Notes: generated by a model from the sequence alone, not told the origin. Counted from the first letter of the stretch, positions 8,353 through 18,135 are shown. The stretch: DNA of 64,000 bases from Dickeya undicola (GCF_000784735.1 NZ_JSYG01000021.1:62001-126000), one strand, 5' to 3'. Made by a program: numbers and translations.

Positions 8353-9351
8353 TTAGACGCTCTCTCCCACCTGCAAAGTAAAGCCGACGTCCACGCAGGT
8401 CGTCGGCAACGTTTCCCCATGCAGACGCGCCAGCAACTGCGCAGCACCGACTTCACCAATACGCTTACGCGACGTCAGCACGCTGGTCAGCCGCGGCACC
8501 GTGGTCTGGCCGATGTCATGGCCGTGGAAACCAGCGATGCCCATCTGTTCCGGCACGCGTAGGCCTTGCCGCTGACACTCGAACATGGCACCAATAGCCA
8601 GGTCATCGTTGGTACAGAACAGGCTGTCCACCTGCGGGTATTCCGCCTGTGCCCGGCGCAACAGCTCGCCGCCCAGCGTATAGGACGACGGGCTTTCGCT
8701 CATCACGCTGTAGCTGGCAAGACCGGCTTCGGCCATCGCCTGCTCATACCCCTGCTGTTTCATCAATGTACGTTCATCCAGACGTGCACCGAGGTACACC
8801 ACATGGCGGCGGCCGCGAGCGATCATGTAGCGCGTCATCTGGCGCGCCGCATCCACGTTATCGAACCCCACCGCCATATCCAGGCAGGGCGACACCGAAT
8901 CCATCAACTCCACCACCGGGATCCCGGCTACAGCGATCATCTGGCGGGTACGGGCGGTGTGATTGCGCTCAGCGAGGATCAGCCCATCAATGTTATAGGC
9001 CAGCAATGACATCAAACGTCGCTCTTCCATTTCCGGCTGATAACCGTAATGCGCCAGCATGGTTTGATATCCCTGCGCTTCCGCCACTTTTTCGATGCCG
9101 CGCAGCACCTCAGCAAACACCTGGTTGGTAAGCGACGGCAGCAACACGCCAATCGCCCGGCTGGTGGAGTTGGCGAGAATGTGCGGTGTTCGGTTGGGAA
9201 TGTAGCCCAGTTCATCCAGTACGGCGGCAATTTTGCCTCCCAGCGCCGCAGACACCTGTTCAGGGTTGCGCAAATAGCGGCTGACCGTCATTTTGGTCAC
9301 CCCGACCCGGTCGGCGACATCCTGAAGTACCGGCCTTTTTTTCTTTATCAT
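8353..9351 (-). CDS. gntR: LacI-family gluconate repressor GntR
   Basis: A 332-residue LacI-family regulator. The helix-turn-helix lies near the N-terminus (LQDVADRVGVTKMTVSRYLRNP), then the hinge and a periplasmic-binding-protein fold that senses gluconate. E. coli GntR has 331 residues. Its operators are visible between gntT and gntK. In E. coli gntR is followed by yhhW; here the carbapenem island lies between them, so gntR marks the left border of the insertion. Confidence 0.94.
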   Translation of the reverse strand: MIKKKRPVLQDVADRVGVTKMTVSRYLRNPEQVSAALGGKIAAVLDELGYIPNRTPHILANSTSRAIGVLLPSLTNQVFAEVLRGIEKVAEAQGYQTMLAHYGYQPEMEERRLMSLLAYNIDGLILAERNHTARTRQMIAVAGIPVVELMDSVSPCLDMAVGFDNVDAARQMTRYMIARGRRHVVYLGARLDERTLMKQQGYEQAMAEAGLASYSVMSESPSSYTLGGELLRRAQAEYPQVDSLFCTNDDLAIGAMFECQRQGLRVPEQMGIAGFHGHDIGQTTVPRLTSVLTSRKRIGEVGAAQLLARLHGETLPTTCVDVGFTLQVGESV

Positions 9352-9703
9352 CCGTTGACATCCCCGTGGCTGAAAACGCTGATTGTACTAAAGAAATGGT
9401 TAGCAGAATATGTACCTGACCACAGGTTATAAAATCAGGCAGGGTACAAGCGAGAAAATAGCACCCATAACATTATTTTAATTTCCATTATTACCTTATT
9501 ATTGGATTAAATAAAATTTAAAACAAAATACAAAACGAACAGAAATATATATTGCGAATGAATTTAGTTTTTTTATTAATGAAATAAAAAAATAATAAAT
9601 GTTTTTTTATTATATCTTTATATTTAATTTAAATTCTAAAACCATAATATTTGTTGTAGTTTTGTTTCCGATTTCGAACAGTTGTAAAAAATAAGGAAAT
9701 GAA
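9352..9703. promoter_or_regulatory. AT-rich region upstream of carA (left border of the car island)
   Basis: There is no gene in these 352 bp. From about 9450 onward the sequence becomes very AT-rich with long A and T runs, unlike the neighbouring gnt genes, which marks the start of transferred DNA and a likely H-NS target. A short inverted repeat ACCTG-ACCA-CAGGT at 9414-9427 is present. No carR gene or remnant was found. AAGGAA at 9694-9699 is the ribosome site of carA. No clear promoter hexamer pair stood out. Confidence 0.5.
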
Positions 9704-11212
9704 ATGAAACATGGCTTTTGCATTGCCAAGGGCAATGCACGTTTGAACATTAAAAAGGAAGTAACGGGTTTAGCACTAAAAATAGAAGAGTTACATGACG
9801 GATATCTGTTCATAGGAAGTGAATCACCATTTGAAAAGATGGCAACAGATGACGAAACCCTTTACCTCATCGGAGAGATCAATAACCGACGATTGCTTGA
9901 AGGCATTGCAGGGCGCTATGACGCCTCAGCATGGAGCCTGAGTAATGTTGAATTACTCCACACGATTCACTTATACCTTGGGACAAGCGCACTATCGCTG
10001 GTAGAAGGGAGCTTCTTCTTTTTTAAAGAGAATAAAAAAGGGGAATTAACCTTACTCACCGATCCTAATGGTTTTATGCCTATACATGTCGTCCGTGATC
10101 AAACACTCTGGATAACAGATCGGCTGAAATTTGTCGGTCACATTGCTCAGGATGGCGTGTTTGACTTCATGTCTGAAGATCACGTAATACAACATGCTCT
10201 CCATGCCGACACATTCACACCAATAAAAAACGCCACCCGACTCAAACCTGGCTCTATCAATCAAATAAAGAAAGATATGCAAGGTTATGAATATCTGGGA
10301 AGCGATAATATTTACCCACGCAATACCGATAAACAGCTGAATATCGCCAAAGACACGCTGTTTGAACTCATCGATACCTACCTGAAAACCCCTTTTCGCT
10401 CACTGGCCCAGACCCATCAAACCGTCGGTATTCCGCTCTCCGGTGGCCTGGATTCCAGCCTGGTGACGGCGCTAGCCAGCCAGTTCTTTCAGCACATTAA
10501 AACCTGGTCGATAGGCACAGAAATCAGCAACGAGTTTGAATTCTCTCAAATCGTCTCAGAGGCACTGGGCACCGAGCATCATGTCAAAATCCTGACAGAA
10601 GCCGATGTCATCAATGGTGTTATCGAAGCCATCTACCATAATGAAATTTTCGACGGCCTTTCTGCTGAAATCCAGTCAGGATTGTTTAATGTCTACCGAA
10701 TGGCAACGGGCAATGTCAACGTCATGATGACAGGATATGGCTCAGACCTGCTATTTGGTGGCATACTGAAACCCGGTGGCAAATATCCGTCTCCCAATAG
10801 TATTCTTTGTGAACAGGTCTATCGTACTCGCTGGACAGGAGAGTTTGTTTCTCATGGTGCATCGCATTATGGGCTACAACTTAGCCACCCATTCTGGAAT
10901 AACGATTTACTCTCTCTTTGCCGGAATCTTAATCCTGATTATAAAATCAAAGATAATGAAGTAAAAAATGTTCTCCGCGAGTACACCGAAAAACTGAATT
11001 TACTCCCGAAAGAAATTGTCTGGCGTAAAAAAATCGGCATTCATGAGGGTTCATCAGTCAATAAATCATTCGCCAATATCCTTGGCCTTCATGTCGATAA
11101 CTATAGCCATAAGACCCGGTTTACCTATCGGGTATATAAATCCTTTTTGGAAAATAAACTCTCTCTGGAAAACGCCACCAGCGATAATCTGCGCAAACTG
11201 ATAATGGATTAA
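9704..11212 (+). CDS. carA: CarA: carbapenam synthetase (beta-lactam ring-forming, asparagine synthetase-like)
   Basis: CarA uses ATP to close the beta-lactam ring of carboxymethylproline, giving carbapenam-3-carboxylate. The 502 residues match the known CarA length (503). The N-terminal Ntn domain lacks the glutaminase Cys2 (protein begins MKHG), as expected for a beta-lactam synthetase. The C-terminal asparagine-synthetase domain has the PPi loop SGGLDSS at 246-252. The catalytic residues known from Pectobacterium CarA are present at the same numbers: Tyr345 (MTGYGSD), Glu380 (WTGE) and Lys443 (WRKKIG). The N-terminal half is much more divergent from the Pectobacterium protein than the C-terminal half. 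It is followed by carB after three bases. Confidence 0.95.
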   Translation: MKHGFCIAKGNARLNIKKEVTGLALKIEELHDGYLFIGSESPFEKMATDDETLYLIGEINNRRLLEGIAGRYDASAWSLSNVELLHTIHLYLGTSALSLVEGSFFFFKENKKGELTLLTDPNGFMPIHVVRDQTLWITDRLKFVGHIAQDGVFDFMSEDHVIQHALHADTFTPIKNATRLKPGSINQIKKDMQGYEYLGSDNIYPRNTDKQLNIAKDTLFELIDTYLKTPFRSLAQTHQTVGIPLSGGLDSSLVTALASQFFQHIKTWSIGTEISNEFEFSQIVSEALGTEHHVKILTEADVINGVIEAIYHNEIFDGLSAEIQSGLFNVYRMATGNVNVMMTGYGSDLLFGGILKPGGKYPSPNSILCEQVYRTRWTGEFVSHGASHYGLQLSHPFWNNDLLSLCRNLNPDYKIKDNEVKNVLREYTEKLNLLPKEIVWRKKIGIHEGSSVNKSFANILGLHVDNYSHKTRFTYRVYKSFLENKLSLENATSDNLRKLIMD

Positions 11213-11215
11213 ACA

Positions 11216-12800
<1,585 letters not shown>

Positions 12801-12843
12801 CCCCACCGATAATTAAGATTATTGTTATTAACTGGCCTGGCAT

Positions 12844-12875
12844 CATCATGCTGGCATGATGGGTTTTATTGTTTT
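12844..12875 (+). terminator. Terminator-like hairpin between carC and carD
   Basis: A 7-bp stem CATCATG (12844-12850) and CATGATG (12855-12861) with loop CTGG is followed by GGTTTTATTGTTTT. This has the form of an intrinsic terminator inside the car cluster, 43 bp after the carC stop and 48 bp before the carD start. It may limit read-through from carABC into the accessory and immunity genes. Confidence 0.7.
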
Positions 12876-12909
12876 AAAACCACGGCCAGTTTTAACAATG
12901 GAGGTCTTT

Positions 12910-14040
12910 ATGGAAAATATTAATACCGAGTCGGTGTTCGCACGATATCGTACCCGAACCTTGACATTTAAACTGTTAGCCTCAGCATTACTGGGTAATA
13001 AAAAGACACGCTCCGTATCAATTTATGCTTTAAAGAAAGCGTTACATATTAGCCGAGGCACAGTATTAAAACTGGTTAATGGCATTTACTTTGGCGGAGA
13101 AACATTAAACCAGGTAACCCATACTACCTCAGCATTGGGGAGAGAAAATATTAATAGCATTATTGATTATGCTATTGAAGGTGAGAATACAGAGTCTATC
13201 TATAACGATGTTATGAGTAAGACTTTTGCCCTCATCGACATCGCGGCTGAAAATAAGAATATCCCCTTTGTGGTCATTAAACCCTCGTCCCTTGGTAGCA
13301 TCGAGTTATACCGCGCCATCACCCTTAACCAAAATCTGACGCCAGAACAGCAGCAAGAATGGGAAAGTGTGACCGAACGGTATATCCAAATCTTTGACGC
13401 CGCCAGCGATAAAAAAGTCAGGATCATGGTCGATGCCGAGCAATCATGGATACAACCGGCTGTAGACACCTTCATTGTCAATATGATGAAGAAATATAAT
13501 CAAAATTATCCGCTGTTGACATTGACACTGCAATTTTACTGTAGAGATAAACTCGAACGACTGAAAGAATATTACCAACTGGCATGTGACCATCATTTCT
13601 ATCTGGGCATAAAACTGGTGCGTGGCGCTTACCTTGAAGAGGAAAACCGCATCAGTCACGATCACTGTTTTAATGAAAAATCCGAGACGGATAATAATTA
13701 CAACAGTGCTATTCAGTTTGTTGCCGATCACACCGACCGTATCTCTCCTTTTTTCGCTACGCACAATGAGCATAGCCTGGCGTTGATTCGACAAAGTCCG
13801 ATGTTAAGGCAAAATATCTGGTTGGGTCAGCTCTATGGTATGGGGGATCATATTACCTGGGCGCTTAATCATGAAGGTTTTTCCGTATGCAAGTACGTAC
13901 CATTCGGGCCATTAAAAAAGTCATTACCCTATCTTCTAAGACGAATTGAGGAAAATGCCATCCCCTCAACGACTTTTTCCACAGAAAGAAAGCTTATCAG
14001 AAAAGAACTTCATCGCCGAATAAAGAGGATTGTGTTATGA
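12910..14040 (+). CDS. carD: CarD: proline dehydrogenase-like protein
   Basis: CarD is thought to oxidise proline to pyrroline-5-carboxylate, the CarB substrate. The 376 residues contain proline dehydrogenase motifs: LTLQFYCRDKLERLKEYY, then LGIKLVRGAYLEEE and FFATHNEHSLALI towards the C-terminus, where FAD and substrate residues lie. I chose the ATG at 12910, six bases after GGAGG (12899-12904); an upstream in-frame ATG at 12898 overlaps that ribosome site. It overlaps carE by four bases, so the two are translationally coupled. A terminator-like hairpin separates it from carC. Confidence 0.92.
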   Translation: MENINTESVFARYRTRTLTFKLLASALLGNKKTRSVSIYALKKALHISRGTVLKLVNGIYFGGETLNQVTHTTSALGRENINSIIDYAIEGENTESIYNDVMSKTFALIDIAAENKNIPFVVIKPSSLGSIELYRAITLNQNLTPEQQQEWESVTERYIQIFDAASDKKVRIMVDAEQSWIQPAVDTFIVNMMKKYNQNYPLLTLTLQFYCRDKLERLKEYYQLACDHHFYLGIKLVRGAYLEEENRISHDHCFNEKSETDNNYNSAIQFVADHTDRISPFFATHNEHSLALIRQSPMLRQNIWLGQLYGMGDHITWALNHEGFSVCKYVPFGPLKKSLPYLLRRIEENAIPSTTFSTERKLIRKELHRRIKRIVL

Positions 14041-14309
14041 AACAAGACTTCACCTGCAAAATAAAAAACACCGGTCAAACATTTCCTCTCACAGAAGAAG
14101 AGACTATACTCGTGTCCTCACATCAGGCAGAAATACCACTCAAGTATCATTGCAATGCTGGACATTGTGGTATTTGTAAAGTCAAACTGACTCAGGGAGA
14201 AGCGGATATGCAGCACGCTGGAGGGATATCCCGTGATGACATAAAAAATGGCTATATTCTGCCTTGCTGTACACACCCTTTAAGCAATATTGAGATAGAA
14301 GTCCAATAG
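14037..14309 (+). CDS. carE: CarE: plant-type [2Fe-2S] ferredoxin
   Basis: A 90-residue ferredoxin. The cluster cysteines are Cys39, Cys44 and Cys47 (HCNAGHCGICKVKL), and the fourth lies in LPCC (77/78). In the Pectobacterium cluster CarE follows CarD and is presumed to be its electron acceptor. The ATG overlaps the carD stop (ATGA), typical of coupled translation. It is not essential for the basic pathway in Pectobacterium as far as I recall, but raises yield. Confidence 0.93.
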   Translation: MKQDFTCKIKNTGQTFPLTEEETILVSSHQAEIPLKYHCNAGHCGICKVKLTQGEADMQHAGGISRDDIKNGYILPCCTHPLSNIEIEVQ

Positions 14310-14341
14310 ATTTACTTACCTGGCTTAATAAAAGGATGCTC

Positions 14342-14884
14342 ATGTTTTCCTGCGCTATTAAAGTAGCTGTATCTATATTAGCTATTTGTGTTATTGAAAA
14401 CAGTTACGCGAACTGTATGCAAGAGGAGAAGATAAAGCAGGGAGTAAATTATCTTTCCCTCATTAGTCACGACAAGAAAGATTTAGCCATTCTCTCTTTT
14501 TTTGATAATAATACTTCGCACCCTAATCGGGGGCTGAGCTTTTATATCAAGAATGGCAGCGACTATAGCATCGTCCCGGTTCCTAATAGCGATGTATTTA
14601 TTTGGTTTGACTATAGTCTGTCGGCTTCTCGTATCAATATTTTCGATTATCGACTTTATCGTCATAACAATGAGAAAAAGCTGATCAGTGTTGAAAAAAA
14701 AGGCGATGACCTGACCGCCCCACAACCCATTAAGCTAACAGTCTACAAACTGGCAGAAAGCCACAATGACCCAGGTGTACCCCCCTATAGCTGGGTTATT
14801 GAAAAGACGTTAACCACAACAGGAAAATATGGTTCTGCTTATGAAGTCCTGGACGACTCTCGTTATCTCTGCTCTGTTCTGTAG
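14342..14884 (+). CDS. carF: CarF-like exported carbapenem immunity protein
   Basis: The predicted product has 180 residues and begins with a signal peptide (MFSCAIKVAVSILAICVIENSYA, cleavage before NCMQ or nearby), so it should be periplasmic. It has no domain I recognise. The assignment rests on position after carE and before carG and on the signal peptide; CarF and CarG give intrinsic resistance in Pectobacterium by a mechanism that is not beta-lactamase. I chose the ATG at 14342, six bases after AAGG, over the ATG at 14336, which abuts that site. The 3' end overlaps carG. Confidence 0.75.
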   Translation: MFSCAIKVAVSILAICVIENSYANCMQEEKIKQGVNYLSLISHDKKDLAILSFFDNNTSHPNRGLSFYIKNGSDYSIVPVPNSDVFIWFDYSLSASRINIFDYRLYRHNNEKKLISVEKKGDDLTAPQPIKLTVYKLAESHNDPGVPPYSWVIEKTLTTTGKYGSAYEVLDDSRYLCSVL

Positions 14885-15416
14885 TTTACTACTCCCCACG
14901 TATGCCGGTGCGCAGCAACCCGAACGCCTGCGTTATTACGCACGCCTGACACAGGCATTTATCGATAGTTGGTATACGCCTTGTCTGGGAGAAAAGAAAT
15001 GGCCGGTACGAACAGCCCGCACGGAGGCATCATGGTTATCCGGGCGGTTAAATGCACTGGTATCCGCTGGATTAGTAAAAAAAACCAGTCAGGGTAATGA
15101 CACTATCTGGTCATTAACCCAGTCAGGGAAACGTCACTTTATGCCTTATGGCGATTTCTGTTATGGCCGTATCAAACTGCATCAAGTCACACATTATGAA
15201 TCCATATCACCCGAACTGGTGTTGATGAATTACACCTACCGTATTGAAGGGCTACCTGACTGGGCAAAAAACAAAGATATTCGTTACGCCTTCTCCGAAC
15301 TGGATAACTGGCTTAGTGGGGTTCAGCACGCTCAATATCAGGTCACTATTCGTACCGCAATTGGCGGCGCACCTAAAATACAGTCGCCTCCCGAACCCTT
15401 GAATCTGGACTATTAA
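14829..15416 (+). CDS. carG: CarG-like exported carbapenem immunity protein
   Basis: A 195-residue protein with a signal peptide (MKSWTTLVISALFCSLLLPTYAGA, cleavage before QQPER). The mature part has a winged-helix-like segment (EASWLSGRLNALVSAGLVKKTSQGNDTIWSLTQSGKR) followed by a C-terminal domain. The gene starts inside carF (overlap of 56 bp, or 44 bp if the ATG at 14841 is used; AGGA at 14821 favours 14829). Function is assigned by position and by analogy to Pectobacterium CarG, a periplasmic immunity protein. Confidence 0.78.
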   Translation: MVLLMKSWTTLVISALFCSLLLPTYAGAQQPERLRYYARLTQAFIDSWYTPCLGEKKWPVRTARTEASWLSGRLNALVSAGLVKKTSQGNDTIWSLTQSGKRHFMPYGDFCYGRIKLHQVTHYESISPELVLMNYTYRIEGLPDWAKNKDIRYAFSELDNWLSGVQHAQYQVTIRTAIGGAPKIQSPPEPLNLDY

Positions 15417-15424
15417 AAAGCGAT

Positions 15425-16288
15425 ATGAAAATCAATGTTATTATTTATGCCGCACTGTTGTTGAGTCAGACGATTTATGCCGCCCCCCTTAAGGCGATGC
15501 CCGACGACGTCATGATCAAAGGCGGTTCGTTCTATGTGGGTAATATCTTTGGCGACAAAGAATACGCCAGCCATACCAATGTCACCCTGACTCCGTTTTA
15601 TATGATGCGAACGGAAATTACCTATTCGCAATATCAGCAGGTTTTTCAGTGGGCAGAAACCCACGGCTACGCCTTCGAGAACGGCTGTAATGGTGGGCAT
15701 TTTGATGACTGCCTGCCCGCAGAACAGGATAATGGCACACACCCGGTCACCACCATTTCCTGGTGGGATGCCGTGGTATTCGCTAATGCGTTAAGCGCCT
15801 CACAGCAGCTTACGCCGTATTACCTGAATACCAACGGGAAACCCATCACGTCGGTTCCTCAGGAACATACTCTCACCGTGGTCAGAAACCCCACCGCTAC
15901 CGGATACCGTCTACCAACGCTGAACGAATGGCAGGTCGCCGCACGTGGTGGTGAAGCCGCGTTACGTCAGGGCACATATGGTCGTATCTACTCAGGCAGT
16001 GATAATCCAGAGCCCATCGCCAATATGCCCAAAGACAACAGCACCACCTTTAGCACCCAGCCGGTCGGACGCCTGCAACCCAACGCCCTCGGCCTGTACG
16101 ACATGACGGGTAATGTCTGGGAATGGATTGACGATGATTTCCACATGACGGGTCTTAGCAACATGCACTATTTTTGTGGCGGTAGTTATCTTATGCGCAT
16201 CAGCAATCTGTCGGAGTGCGATGTTCATACCCCAAATTTCCCGACCTCGGATATCGGTTTCAGGCTAGTCAGACCGGCACCTCTTTGA
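15425..16288 (+). CDS. Exported SUMF1 (formylglycine-generating enzyme fold) protein at the carH position
   Basis: The 287 residues begin with a signal peptide (MKINVIIYAALLLSQTIYA). The rest is one SUMF1/FGE-sulfatase domain: IKGGSFYVGN, FYMMRTEITYSQYQQV, HPVTTISWWDAVVFANALS, GYRLPTLNEWQVAARGG, GLYDMTGNVWEWIDDD, FCGGSYLM and IGFRLVRP. The two copper-binding catalytic cysteines of true formylglycine-generating enzymes, expected after GGSY, appear replaced (GGSYLMRISNLSEC), so an FGE activity is unlikely. It lies eight bases after carG and is surely in the same unit. It takes the place of carH; whether it is the orthologue I cannot say from sequence alone. Confidence 0.85.
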   Translation: MKINVIIYAALLLSQTIYAAPLKAMPDDVMIKGGSFYVGNIFGDKEYASHTNVTLTPFYMMRTEITYSQYQQVFQWAETHGYAFENGCNGGHFDDCLPAEQDNGTHPVTTISWWDAVVFANALSASQQLTPYYLNTNGKPITSVPQEHTLTVVRNPTATGYRLPTLNEWQVAARGGEAALRQGTYGRIYSGSDNPEPIANMPKDNSTTFSTQPVGRLQPNALGLYDMTGNVWEWIDDDFHMTGLSNMHYFCGGSYLMRISNLSECDVHTPNFPTSDIGFRLVRPAPL

Positions 16289-16804
16289 CATCAAATCGGG
16301 AAGCACCATAAGCAGTATGGTGTATCCCTCACCGAAACAGTACGATAGAAACAACAAGACAGAATACTGACATTTACCCATTTACATTATTTTATGACTA
16401 TTAATTTTATTAATAAACAAACTAAAAGTGAAAATGAATTAATTAATTTTTAATGAAGTAACTCGGCCATAAATGATTTTTTATTATAAGCCGTTTCACA
16501 TACGACTATTGTATTCTTGCCGGAATGGCACCCATCATTACATGCCATAAAAAATGTCGGGATACAGAAATTTGGCTTTCTCTCAGTGAAAGCGAATAAA
16601 CCTGAATAGATACTCTCAATAAGTCAAGTTGCAGGACAACACGCTCGCGTGTTGCACCGTCAACGCGTTGCGCCCTTGCAGGGCGAGTAATACGGCCAAC
16701 GCTGCTGTAACGTCAACACACCTATAACGTGAAGTATGACGGGTATCGAGGCTGATCAATCTGGCTGCCACTGGCAGCATTAATAACACTCTGGAGACAA
16801 TAAT
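16289..16804. other. AT-rich intergenic stretch with a degenerate enterobacterial repeat
   Basis: There is no convincing gene in these 516 bp. The first part (16370-16480) is very AT-rich, like the DNA upstream of carA. The part from about 16619 to 16751, read on the minus strand, begins ATACCCGTCATACTTCACG and ends near TGCAACTTGACTTATTG. It looks like a decayed copy of the ATACCCGTCATACTTCAAG element scattered in Serratia, Yersinia, Pectobacterium and Dickeya genomes. Confidence 0.5.
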
Positions 16805-17251
16805 ATGACTAGCATTTCTCAAACTGGAGCATATCCCTTCACCCCCTCAACTGCGGGAACAAACGTGAAAGTCACGCTCGTCAAATCTGAAGAAACGGGC
16901 GCATACCATGTCGAGGTAGAAGAGTTAAAACCAGGCAGCACGAATAACCAACAAATCAGCGAGGAAGCCTGGCGTAAAACGATGGATTATTTCGAGGCAA
17001 AAAAAGCAGGCATTGAGCCGCCTCAGTCTGCCCACGTGACCATTTCAGAAGGCGAGCCCATCTTGACCTACGCCGACCTGATAAAAAAAGCAACCAGTAC
17101 CGATAATCCGGTCACGACCACGGCGGGCAGCGTCGTTTATACCCCGGACAACACCTATACACCGGGCTCCACCATCGAAATCGTTCCCATCCAGTCGACG
17201 CCGGTGACAACCAGCAGTGAAGCTGATACTTCGACAACACAGCCATCGTAA
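16805..17251 (+). CDS. Unrecognised 148-residue protein at the right end of the car island
   Basis: I recognise no family. The protein is acidic and polar, has no signal peptide or membrane segment, and has a Ser/Thr/Pro-rich tail (residues 100-148). The middle part (about 15-80) has a beta-alpha look: VKVTLVKSEETGAYHVEVEEL, then EEAWRKTMDYFEAKKAG. A good ribosome site, GGAGA at about 16793, lies before the ATG, and a hairpin follows the stop, so it is probably a real single gene. It sits between the island and yhhW, and could be part of the transferred segment or an older resident. Confidence 0.65.
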   Translation: MTSISQTGAYPFTPSTAGTNVKVTLVKSEETGAYHVEVEELKPGSTNNQQISEEAWRKTMDYFEAKKAGIEPPQSAHVTISEGEPILTYADLIKKATSTDNPVTTTAGSVVYTPDNTYTPGSTIEIVPIQSTPVTTSSEADTSTTQPS

Positions 17252-17271
17252 GTCTTGTCATCAAAACAATC

Positions 17272-17334
17272 ACCACCTCCCGAGGAGGTGGTTTAAAGCT
17301 GACAAATAAAGGCGAGCCCGATGGGCTCGCCTTT
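17272..17334. terminator. Two hairpins between the orphan gene and yhhW
   Basis: The first (ACCACCTCC 17272-17280 / GGAGGTGGT 17284-17292, then TTAAA) follows the plus-strand gene. The second (AAAGGCGAGCCC 17308-17319 / GGGCTCGCCTTT 17323-17334) is a symmetric, A- and T-flanked hairpin that can end transcription from both sides, including yhhW. Confidence 0.75.
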
Positions 17335-17355
17335 ACTGACATGCGCCGGTTACTG

Positions 17356-18054
17356 TTACTTTACCTTCGGCAAATCAAACAGCAGGATTTCGCTGTCTTC
17401 GCTGGCGCGCACGGTAATAGAATCCTCATCCCAGATAGCCAATGCGTCGCTGGTGTTGGCCTGCTGACCGTTGACGTCAATCGTGCCGCGCACGACCTGA
17501 ATCCACAGGTGGCGGCCCTGCTGGGTCTGATAGCTCGACGCTTCCTGCGATTTCAGCGCCCAGCGCCACAGCGTCATGTCCTGGAACACCTTCAGCGACC
17601 CATCACGAGCGTCCGGCGACAACACCAGTTGGCGGCCTTGTGGCGCATCAAAACGGCGCTGCTCATAACGCGGCGTCAGGCCGGTTTTTTCCGGGATGAC
17701 CCAGATCTGGTACAAGTGCAGCAGTTTGTCCTGACTGGCGTTGTACTCCGAGTGACGGATCCCGGTGCCTGCGCTCATGATCTGGAACTCACCCGCCGGG
17801 ATCTGCTCTTTGTTGCCCATGCTGTCCTGATGTTCCACCGTGCCTTCCAGCACATAGGTGAGAATTTCCATATCCCGGTGCGGGTGGGTTCCGAAACCCT
17901 GGCCGCCCTCAATATAGTCTTCATTGATGACCCGCAGTGCGGAAAAGCCCATAAAATCAGGGTCGTAGTAATCAGCGAATGAGAAAGTGTGCCAGCTATC
18001 GAGCCAGCCGTGGTTAGCATGACCGCGGTCTTGTGCTTTGCGTAAATAAATCAT
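17356..18054 (-). CDS. yhhW: Pirin-family quercetin dioxygenase-like protein YhhW
   Basis: The 232 residues match E. coli YhhW (231), a bicupin of the pirin family with quercetinase activity in vitro. The N-terminal cupin carries the metal ligands in GTHPHRDMEILTYVLEG and in the GIRHSEYN segment. I chose the ATG at 18054 because GGAGG lies eight bases upstream and the protein then begins MIYLRKAQDRGHANHGW as in E. coli. In E. coli yhhW follows gntR directly; here it is the right flank of the car island. Confidence 0.94.
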   Translation of the reverse strand: MIYLRKAQDRGHANHGWLDSWHTFSFADYYDPDFMGFSALRVINEDYIEGGQGFGTHPHRDMEILTYVLEGTVEHQDSMGNKEQIPAGEFQIMSAGTGIRHSEYNASQDKLLHLYQIWVIPEKTGLTPRYEQRRFDAPQGRQLVLSPDARDGSLKVFQDMTLWRWALKSQEASSYQTQQGRHLWIQVVRGTIDVNGQQANTSDALAIWDEDSITVRASEDSEILLFDLPKVK

Positions 18055-18135
18055 GTGACGTTCCTCCAACGTTTTTTCAGTCTAGCGGCCGCCGGAGAAT
18101 AAGAAAGCCGAAAAAACTCACCGCTCTATTCAAAA

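Noticed and set aside
9414-9427. ACCTG-ACCA-CAGGT upstream of carA as a lux-type box
   Set aside because: The arms resemble a lux box, but the spacer is four bases and not the ten expected for LuxR-family sites.
9610-9813. 67-codon minus-strand frame upstream of carA
   Set aside because: It overlaps the start of carA, lies in very AT-rich DNA and has no ribosome site or known family.
15425-16288. Calling the SUMF1-fold protein an active formylglycine-generating enzyme
   Set aside because: The cysteines needed for copper binding and catalysis appear replaced, and no sulfatase is nearby.
16616-16822. 68-codon minus-strand frame before the orphan gene
   Set aside because: It coincides with the degenerate repeat and shows no protein-like conservation.
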